Under the pieces are notes generated by a model. That model ran no database searches, was not told the origin of the DNA, and worked only from the letters and a program-made list of their open reading frames with translations. Made by a program: the position numbers and the translations under genes. A stretch of 64,000 nucleotides of DNA from GCA-2732755 sp965228265 (lineage in GTDB: Bacteria; Planctomycetota; Phycisphaerae; Phycisphaerales; UBA1924): NCBI GenBank assembly GCA_965228265.1, contig OZ245804.1, positions 2,356,001-2,420,000 of the forward strand, read 5' to 3'. Within the stretch, counting starts at the first letter, position 1. The number at the start of each line of letters is the position of its first letter. Positions 57,501 through 64,000 of this stretch are shown one piece after another.

Positions 57501-60469
57501 GCGATTCGAACCGTCAATCCCGAGTCAAACAGATCCTCGATGAGGCCGCGGACCTCAGCCAGGCCGAGCGATCGGTCTACCTCGACAAAGCCTGCGAAGG
57601 CGACGCCAACCTACGCCACGAGGTTGAATCACTTCTCAAACACCTCGAACTGCCTACGGATTCCGTCGGCTCGCCCTCGGCGGATCAACCCGCCTCTCAG
57701 GCCAACATCGACATCCCTCCGCCCAACAAGATCGGCCCCTACTCCATCATCGACAAGATCGGCGAAGGCGGCATGGGCGTCGTCTACAAAGCCACGCAGG
57801 ACCGCCCGCGCCGTACGGTGGCGCTCAAAGTCATCAAGCCGCAGATGCTCACGCGTCATGCGCTCGAGCGTTTCAACTTCGAGACCCAGGTCCTCGGACG
57901 CCTCCAGCACCCCGGCATCGCCCAGATCTACGAGGCCGGCACCACACAATCTGATTTCGGTGAACAGCCCTATTTCGCCATGGAGTACATCCGTGGCACC
58001 CCCCTGCTCACGTATGCCAAATCCCGCAAGTGCACGCCGCAAGAACGACTCGTCCTCGTTCAACGCATCGCCGACGCCGTCCATCATGCGCACACCCGGG
58101 GCGTCGTCCACCGAGACCTCAAACCCGCAAACATCCTCGTCACCGAAGAGGGCCAGCCCAAGATCCTCGATTTCGGCGTCGCGCGTTCCGTCGGCTCGGA
58201 CCTGCACGATACCTCATCCAAGACTCGCATCGGTCAGCTCGTCGGCACCGTCCCCTACATGTCGCCCGAGCAAGTCGGAGGCGAGTCCGAAGAAATCGAC
58301 GCCCGCAGCGACATCTACTCTCTTGGCGTCGTCCTCTACGAGCTCCTCGCCGGGCACCTGCCCTACGACCTCGAGCGGCGGGTCATCCACGAAGCGATAC
58401 GCGTCATCCGCGAAGACGAACCCGAACACCTGTCGAGCATCAGCAAGGTCTACCGGGGTGACATCGAAACCATTGTCAACAAAGCACTCGCCAAAGAACG
58501 CGGCAGGCGTTACCAGTCCGCCTCCGAGTTCGCCTCCGACATCGACCGATATCTCCACAACCAGCCGATCTCTGCGCGTCCGCCAAGCGCGTGGTACCAG
58601 GTCTCCAAACTCGCCCGTCGCCACCGCATGGTCGCCGTCGGTGGCTCAGTCGCAGCCGCGGGCATCGTTCTCGGCCTGCTCGTCTCGCTCTGGCAACTCG
58701 ATCGGGCGGTCACCGCCGAGAAGAAACTCAGCGCCCAGAACATCACGCTCGCCGAGGCCCTCGGAGATGCCGAAACCCAGACCCGGCGCGCCGAAGACGC
58801 ACTCTTTCAACTCGGCGAGCTGGTCGATGTCTTCCAGGATTACGAGCACGAGATCAGGCGTCTCGAAGGCGCGACCGGTGCCCGCCGCATGCTCCTCGTC
58901 AACGCGCTCGATGTGCTTTCAAACATGGAACAAGCGGGCGAGAATTACCCCTGGATCGCAAGAGGCATCGCCAAGGGGCGCCTCGCCATGGGTGAGATCG
59001 CGCTGACCAGCTCCGCAACTCTCCAAGAAGCCGAAGCCGCGTTCGACGCTAGCCGTTTGCAGTACGAGAAGTATTTGGCCGACAATCCCGAGGACCGCGA
59101 GGCCGCTGAGGGCTTCATCCGCTCGCTCGTCGGCTTAAGTTCCGTCCGTCTCAGAGAAGGCTCGACGCAGGCCTCGGTTGCACTCTCCTCGGATGCACTC
59201 CTGCGAGCAGGTGACCTGAACACCAAGTACAACGATCTGGATGCCCAGATCCTGCTTGCGCGAAGCCAGATCCAGCGAGCCGGCGTGCACGCACACCAGG
59301 CCAGGCGAGATGAAGCACTGAGCTTGTACCGCGATGCCGAGGTCGGCCTCCGTCAGTACGAATCCGATGCGCCTGAGCACACCGAATACCTCGCCCGCGC
59401 AATCCGCGGACAGGCCGTGATGCTCGACGACATGGGCGACAACGCCGCCGCTGACGAGCGGTACGCGGCTGCACTCGACCTCTTCCGCGACTTCGTCAAC
59501 CAGCACCCGCGCGACGCGGTCGGCAAGCACCGTCTGATGGATCTGCTCTACTTCTACGCCGAGCGACTCGAAGAGCAGGGCAAGGACAAAGAAGCGCTCG
59601 AGTTCCATACCGAGCGTCTCACCATGGCGCAAGCACTCAAAGCCGCCGACCCGGACGACGAATCAGCCGCTGTCGCAGTGATCACCTCCCACGACGCCAT
59701 CTCACACGCCCAGCTCGAACTGGGACGGTTCGACCTGGCGCAGCAGAGCGCCGACGCCTTCCTCATCGCGTCCCGACTCCACGCCGAAGCCGACCCGACC
59801 GACCTGATCAAGCACCGCCGCGTCGCGCTGGCCGAGGAACTCCTTGGCGACATCCTCCGATTCTCGAACGAACGTAATGCCATTCAGGTCGCCCGAGCCG
59901 ACGAGCGCGACGACCAAGCCGCCGATGCGCTCCTCGAAGTTCTCACCAGTGCACTCCAGCATTACCACGAATCCAAGAGCACCATAGAGTGGCTCGAATC
60001 CAATGAACCTCAAACCGTCCAGTTCACCCGCGACGCCATCCGCCTCGACGTCAAACTCGCCCGCACACTCGAGCTCATGGCCAGGCTTGAGATCGAGAAC
60101 ATCAGCGGCCCACTCTCCGAAAGTGCCTACGAAGCCGCCGCCACCGGCTACAAGAAGCTCGATGAACAGGGCCAACTCTCCGAATCCGAACGCCGTCTCT
60201 GGTCGAGAACCGTCCGAAATCTTGCCACCGCAGCCCTCAACCGCGAAGACGGCAATCGGGCCGTCCCGCTTTTCGAAGAGGCCGACCGCATCCTCCCCCG
60301 CACCACCGCCGACGTGCTCGCCCGGAAGGCCGCCGCCTACACGCTGATCGAGAACACCGCCAGAGCACAGGAACTCGCCGGCCTCGCCCTCGAGAAACTC
60401 GCCGAAATGGACCCAAGCCCGCAAACCGAGTGGATGGCCTCCCAGATGCGCGACATCCTGGGCGAGTAG
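57497..60469 (+). CDS. Ser/Thr protein kinase with transmembrane helix and C-terminal TPR-like region
   Basis: 990 residues. The kinase domain (79-355) is complete: GEGGMGVVYKA, VALK (Lys111), VVHRDLKPANILV (HRD 205-207) and LDFGVARS (DFG 225-227), plus GTVPYMSPEQ. A transmembrane helix (379-400) follows, then about 590 residues of helical TPR-like repeats, presumably the sensor on the other side of the membrane. The short N-terminal region (1-55) is the sigma-factor-associated segment common in this family. The GTG start overlaps the sigma factor stop by 4 nt, so kinase and sigma factor are made together. Confidence 0.94.
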   Translation: MSDSNRQSRVKQILDEAADLSQAERSVYLDKACEGDANLRHEVESLLKHLELPTDSVGSPSADQPASQANIDIPPPNKIGPYSIIDKIGEGGMGVVYKATQDRPRRTVALKVIKPQMLTRHALERFNFETQVLGRLQHPGIAQIYEAGTTQSDFGEQPYFAMEYIRGTPLLTYAKSRKCTPQERLVLVQRIADAVHHAHTRGVVHRDLKPANILVTEEGQPKILDFGVARSVGSDLHDTSSKTRIGQLVGTVPYMSPEQVGGESEEIDARSDIYSLGVVLYELLAGHLPYDLERRVIHEAIRVIREDEPEHLSSISKVYRGDIETIVNKALAKERGRRYQSASEFASDIDRYLHNQPISARPPSAWYQVSKLARRHRMVAVGGSVAAAGIVLGLLVSLWQLDRAVTAEKKLSAQNITLAEALGDAETQTRRAEDALFQLGELVDVFQDYEHEIRRLEGATGARRMLLVNALDVLSNMEQAGENYPWIARGIAKGRLAMGEIALTSSATLQEAEAAFDASRLQYEKYLADNPEDREAAEGFIRSLVGLSSVRLREGSTQASVALSSDALLRAGDLNTKYNDLDAQILLARSQIQRAGVHAHQARRDEALSLYRDAEVGLRQYESDAPEHTEYLARAIRGQAVMLDDMGDNAAADERYAAALDLFRDFVNQHPRDAVGKHRLMDLLYFYAERLEEQGKDKEALEFHTERLTMAQALKAADPDDESAAVAVITSHDAISHAQLELGRFDLAQQSADAFLIASRLHAEADPTDLIKHRRVALAEELLGDILRFSNERNAIQVARADERDDQAADALLEVLTSALQHYHESKSTIEWLESNEPQTVQFTRDAIRLDVKLARTLELMARLEIENISGPLSESAYEAAATGYKKLDEQGQLSESERRLWSRTVRNLATAALNREDGNRAVPLFEEADRILPRTTADVLARKAAAYTLIENTARAQELAGLALEKLAEMDPSPQTEWMASQMRDILGE

Positions 60470-60485
60470 ACATTGCCCGAGCCCG

Positions 60486-62018
60486 ATGACAGGCCGAAAC
60501 TTGGGCATGCCCAACACAGTCACCATCGATGGCTCGCCCCTGACTCTCCAACATGTCACCGATGTCGCGCGAAGCCGCACCACCGTCAAGCTCGACGAAT
60601 CCATGCTCGCCCGCGTCGCCGAAGCCCGCTCGGAGCTCGAACGCATCGCCACCGACGGCGACCCCCACTACGGCGTCAACACCGGCTTCGGTTCCCTCTC
60701 AAGACACCGGGTCGATGACGACCACCTCCGAGAACTCCAGATCAACCTCATCCGATCACACGCCGCAGGCGTCGGCGATCTCCTCCCGGAGGACATCGTC
60801 CGCGGCATGATGCTGATCCTCGCCGCCTCACTCTCACGCGGACTCAGCGGCGTGCGTCCCCAACTCATCGAATGCATCACCACCTACCTCAACGCCGGCA
60901 TCTATCCAGCGATCCCCTCGCTCGGCTCCGTTGGCGCATCGGGCGACCTCGCCCCGCTGGCGCACCTCGCCCTGACGCTCATTGGCGAAGGTCAATGCGT
61001 CGTCGCGGGCGACGCGGTACCCACGCGTGAAGCTCTTGCCAGTGCCGGTGTCACTCCGATCCAGCTCGAAGCCAAAGAAGGTCTGGCGCTCATCAACGGC
61101 ACGCATCTCATGGCAGCCCAGGCCTCGCTCGCGCTCACCGATGTCCAGAAACTCATCAACGCCGCACTCGTCGCCGGCGCCATGTCCATCGACGCCTGCA
61201 AAGCCACCGACAGCTTCCTTGATCCGAGTGTGGCCAAGGCCCGCAGGCACCCAGGCGTTTCCGAAGCTGCGCGTCATCTCCGCGACCTCCTCGCCGAGAG
61301 CCAGATCCTCCCCTCCCACCGCGAAGACGACCCCCGCGTCCAGGACCCCTACTCGCTGCGCTGCCAGGCACCTGTCATCGGCGCAGCAATAGGGGCCATC
61401 GAGTACGTCCGTAATGCCGCCGAGCAGGAACTCGGTGCCGTTACCGACAACCCCCTGCTCATCGGAGACCAGCTCGTCTCGGCGGGGAACTTCCACGGCA
61501 TGCCCATCGCGCTCCCGCTGGATCACCTCGCCCTGCCCATCGCGCACCTGGCAGGCATGTCCGAACGCCGCGTCTTCTTCATGCTCTCCGGGCACGATCC
61601 GCAGTCAGGCCTGAGTCCCTACCTCGCCACACGCCCCGGGCTCAGCTCGGGCCTCATGATCGCGCAGTACACCGCAGCCGCATGCTGCAACGAAATCATC
61701 GGCCTCTGCACGCCCGCCTCAGTCTCAAACATCCCCACAAGCGCCGGCATCGAGGACTACAACTCCTTCGGCCCGCGCGCCGCTGCCAAAGCCCGGCGTG
61801 TCATCGAACTCGCCGAGCACGTCATCGCGATCGAACTCCTCTGCGCCGCCGAGGCCATCGAGCACCACCGCCCCCTCAAGACCGGCGCCAAACTCGAGTC
61901 CGCGCACGCGATGATCCGGTCCCGCGTGGGCCGCCTCGAGGACGACCGCCCGCCGGCACCGGATATCGCCGCGATCTCCGAACTCATCCGTGAGGACGCG
62001 TTCGCTTCGCTTCTCTAA
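60486..62018 (+). CDS. hutH: Histidine ammonia-lyase
   Basis: 510 residues. The MIO cofactor triad Ala151-Ser152-Gly153 is in LGSVGASGDLAPLAHLAL. YGVNTGFGSLSRHRV, the QDPYSLRCQAP segment, AVTDNPLLIGDQLVSAGNFH and EDYNSFGPRAAAKA complete the HAL signatures. It deaminates histidine to urocanate. No hutU, hutI or hutG is nearby, so the gene is orphaned from the usual cluster. Related aromatic lyases cannot be fully excluded. ATG at 60507 is an alternative start; neither has a clear Shine-Dalgarno sequence. Confidence 0.9.
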   Translation: MTGRNLGMPNTVTIDGSPLTLQHVTDVARSRTTVKLDESMLARVAEARSELERIATDGDPHYGVNTGFGSLSRHRVDDDHLRELQINLIRSHAAGVGDLLPEDIVRGMMLILAASLSRGLSGVRPQLIECITTYLNAGIYPAIPSLGSVGASGDLAPLAHLALTLIGEGQCVVAGDAVPTREALASAGVTPIQLEAKEGLALINGTHLMAAQASLALTDVQKLINAALVAGAMSIDACKATDSFLDPSVAKARRHPGVSEAARHLRDLLAESQILPSHREDDPRVQDPYSLRCQAPVIGAAIGAIEYVRNAAEQELGAVTDNPLLIGDQLVSAGNFHGMPIALPLDHLALPIAHLAGMSERRVFFMLSGHDPQSGLSPYLATRPGLSSGLMIAQYTAAACCNEIIGLCTPASVSNIPTSAGIEDYNSFGPRAAAKARRVIELAEHVIAIELLCAAEAIEHHRPLKTGAKLESAHAMIRSRVGRLEDDRPPAPDIAAISELIREDAFASLL

Positions 62019-62024
62019 TCGCGA

Positions 62025-64000
62025 TCAATCGAGCTGGAACGCCTCGCGGGCGCCCGCATTCTGAGGCTGATCAAGGATCTCATCGACTTCCCAGTGCCCC
62101 AGCAGCTCGACGTGCCCATCTGCAAACCCGACGTTCACATCCATGCCGCCGTTCACGTACGCAGCGCGATCCATCGCAACGACGACATCATGCCTGAACT
62201 GCGGGAACTCACCATCTTCAAAGTCGAACCGCAACACGATATCGCCCTTGCCGTCGTACGCAGGCCCCGCCGGCGACTGAAGCATCTCCCACGTGATGAA
62301 ACCCTCTTCAATCAGAGCGTCATACGACTCCGGAACCCTGTCCTCGTTATCCGACGAGTACAGTATCGAGGCCTGAACTAGACCGCGAACCTGCGAAGCG
62401 CTCTTCATCGTCTGAGCATTCAGACGAGCCTTACCCAGCGCGGGCATCGCCACACCAGCCTGGATCGCGCCCATCGTCACGATCCCGTTGAGACCGCCGA
62501 TCTGACCCAGGACCTCGGCAACACCAACCACCGAAGACCCATCCATGCGCATCACCGCGACATAGTCATCGCCTTCCCAGTACTCGATCGCACCCATCGG
62601 GCGGATCCCCTCGGCGAACACGCCGAAGCTCGGCATCAGAATCCCGGCGTCACGCTCGGCATCCACCGGCGAACGCACCGCATTGGAAAGCCCCGACAGA
62701 ATCAGGTTCGTGCCGCCGTACCCGAGCCTGGCAAACCGCTCCGTATCACTGAAGGTCACCGAGGCCGCGCCACGCTCCGGCATGTGATCGAGTATCGCAG
62801 CCTTGAACTTCGCATTGTCATTGATCGAAGGACCGTCCGTTGTGATCTGCTCGATCGCCGAAACAATCCCGACCGGCGAAGCCGCGACGACCAGTTGGTC
62901 ACCCACGATCGACCACGAAGGCTCAAACGGCACCGGCAGACCGGGCGTCGAGAACGAGAAGATCTCCTGCCCCGCGCCCTTCCAATTCCGGATCCAGACA
63001 TACCCACGCGCTTCGTTGGCAGCGACCTCGTTGAGCTGATTGACAAGCCTGTTGTGCGTGTCAGCAAGCCGCGCCGGGTCGCGCAGGTCCGTGATCAGCA
63101 CCGCCGAGAGAATCCCCCCGCCGCCAGTCGCGTCCGACTGGTAATACATCATCCGCGGCCCGACATTCAGAAGCACATCGCCCCGAACGTCAAACCCGAG
63201 AGCCTCTTCCATCTCGCCGAACGGGTCCTCGCCCTCCTGCTCGGCAACCCATTCAATCAGTTTGACCACAAAGCCAAGCTCGAACGGCACCGCCGAAACA
63301 ATTGTCGCGTCCTCCGGCACCACCGTGAACGCCTCGCTCCCGAACGACTGCTCCGGGTTCATCCCGAAACGCTCGAGCCACGCTCTGCCACCAACCAGCC
63401 GGCTGGTCAGAATCTGCCGATCCGTCGTCGTCCCATACGCCACGTTCATCAGCGGCGCATCATCGATGATCCAGCGGTTGTCCTCGATCACCTCCGCAAA
63501 GCCCGGCTCCTCTTCCGCAATGATCTGCGCGATGAACTGCCCGAGCCGCTGCAGATGCACCTGAGCTGAGAGCACTGGCTCCGAACCGTCCGGCAAGTCA
63601 TAGCTTTGCACAGCCGTCTCGGCCGGCGCTTCCGCACCCAGCCGCACAACCATCGAGGACTCGCCCCCGACATTCATGCTCTGCATCGTCGCCAGACCGA
63701 TCGGCGTCGAGAGCGTGTACCCGTCCTCAGCCTCCTCAACCGGGCCGCCCGTCTCCATGATGAAGTTCGCAAGCTTGTCCAGGTACCCCTGCCCATCCAG
63801 GGGCATCTCCGGCGAGAGCGTGAACGCCACTCCAAGACCCGGCGCTTCCTGCGTCCGATCGATCCGCAACGCGTGAGCCCCGCGGAACAGGTCCCACAGA
63901 AGCTCAATCCCGATCCGCGCCTCATCAGGCCCGCCGGTCTCATTCGGGATCTCTGCCAATCGCTCGCCAAGCAGCATCACTGCGCGATGCGCCGCCGCGT
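62025..64000 (-). CDS. DUF3352-like protein with pilin-like C-terminus, 5'-truncated by window edge
   Basis: At least 657 residues; the frame is open to the window edge, so the N-terminus is missing. The long alpha/beta N-terminal part (SAVPFELGFVVKLIEWVAEQ, LLNVGPRMMYYQSDATGGGG) resembles DUF3352-type proteins. Near residue 510 a hydrophobic stretch is followed by AMPALGKARLNAQTMKSASQ-VRGLVQASILYSSDNEDRVP, which closely resembles the processed region of planctomycete type IV pilin-like proteins. The end carries NVGFADGHVELL, the H-X9-DG-type motif of that group. It is convergent with hutH (6 nt between stops). Confidence 0.75.
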   Translation of the reverse strand, partial: AAAHRAVMLLGERLAEIPNETGGPDEARIGIELLWDLFRGAHALRIDRTQEAPGLGVAFTLSPEMPLDGQGYLDKLANFIMETGGPVEEAEDGYTLSTPIGLATMQSMNVGGESSMVVRLGAEAPAETAVQSYDLPDGSEPVLSAQVHLQRLGQFIAQIIAEEEPGFAEVIEDNRWIIDDAPLMNVAYGTTTDRQILTSRLVGGRAWLERFGMNPEQSFGSEAFTVVPEDATIVSAVPFELGFVVKLIEWVAEQEGEDPFGEMEEALGFDVRGDVLLNVGPRMMYYQSDATGGGGILSAVLITDLRDPARLADTHNRLVNQLNEVAANEARGYVWIRNWKGAGQEIFSFSTPGLPVPFEPSWSIVGDQLVVAASPVGIVSAIEQITTDGPSINDNAKFKAAILDHMPERGAASVTFSDTERFARLGYGGTNLILSGLSNAVRSPVDAERDAGILMPSFGVFAEGIRPMGAIEYWEGDDYVAVMRMDGSSVVGVAEVLGQIGGLNGIVTMGAIQAGVAMPALGKARLNAQTMKSASQVRGLVQASILYSSDNEDRVPESYDALIEEGFITWEMLQSPAGPAYDGKGDIVLRFDFEDGEFPQFRHDVVVAMDRAAYVNGGMDVNVGFADGHVELLGHWEVDEILDQPQNAGAREAFQLD

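Noticed and set aside
1..64000. CRISPR arrays, insertion sequences, prophage or integron features
   Set aside because: No regularly spaced direct repeats, transposase or integrase reading frames, or terminal inverted repeats were found on reading the window.

Overview
The window is GC-rich (low-to-mid 60s % by eye), gene-dense and almost entirely chromosomal housekeeping DNA. It points to a planctomycete, most likely of the Phycisphaerae. The support is indirect but consistent: an ECF-type sigma factor coupled to a Ser/Thr kinase with a TPR tail, a huge FG-GAP/VCBS secreted protein ending in a GC-type dockerin-like module, a fused SecDF, a pilin-like H-X9-DG C-terminus on a large protein, and Gram-negative envelope genes (kdsB, hldD, mlaFD). 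I saw no phage, IS element, CRISPR array or rRNA. There is one tRNA, Arg(UCU).

Layout. 1-2.9 kb: 3' part of a prolyl oligopeptidase, a 56-residue membrane protein and a sulfotransferase. 2.9-6.8 kb (minus): a bacterial DNA topoisomerase VI operon (top6B, a low-GC lipoprotein gene, top6A). 7-9.5 kb: a 21-Cys copper-storage-like protein, a zinc-ribbon membrane protein, ndk, csrA and an NFU-type Fe-S protein. 9.5-17.6 kb: a lipoprotein and M20 amidohydrolase, then an aminotransferase, astA, astD and a ureohydrolase, which together resemble an arginine succinyltransferase pathway with two steps replaced. 18-22.4 kb: tilS, facing a translationally coupled ctaB-ABC ATPase-ABC permease-SCO operon for cytochrome oxidase assembly. 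22.4-26.2 kb (minus): secreted EEP nuclease, tRNA-Arg, and def-fmt with a HExxH protein and a small membrane protein. 26.3-36.4 kb: TPR protein, kdsB, pyrG, panC, gcvT, phoU, eno and a membrane EEP protein. 36.4-41.7 kb: mlaD/mlaF, then a site-2 protease, a rhomboid and tgt. 41.8-48 kb: yajC, secDF, hldD and a UDP-glucuronate decarboxylase. 48-51.8 kb: Dabb lipoprotein, sirtuin, a QueC-like protein and proS. 51.9-64 kb: giant VCBS protein, ECF sigma factor/kinase pair, hutH and a 5'-truncated DUF3352-like protein.

Many adjacent genes overlap by 1-4 nt (kdsB/pyrG, astA/astD/ureohydrolase, ctaB/ABC/ABC/SCO, rhomboid/tgt, eno/EEP, sigma factor/kinase), so translational coupling is common. Non-ATG starts are also common, several backed by good Shine-Dalgarno sequences. 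Eight first-in-transcript genes instead carry a TANNNT-like -10 box 5-8 nt before the start codon and no Shine-Dalgarno, which suggests leaderless mRNAs. No intergenic stretch exceeds about 250 nt. The most interesting items are the rewired arginine-catabolism cluster, the topoisomerase VI operon with its embedded lipoprotein, the leaderless promoter class, the paired intramembrane proteases with a shared tail, a sirtuin that has lost most of its zinc site, and a QueC-like protein that has lost its PP-loop.
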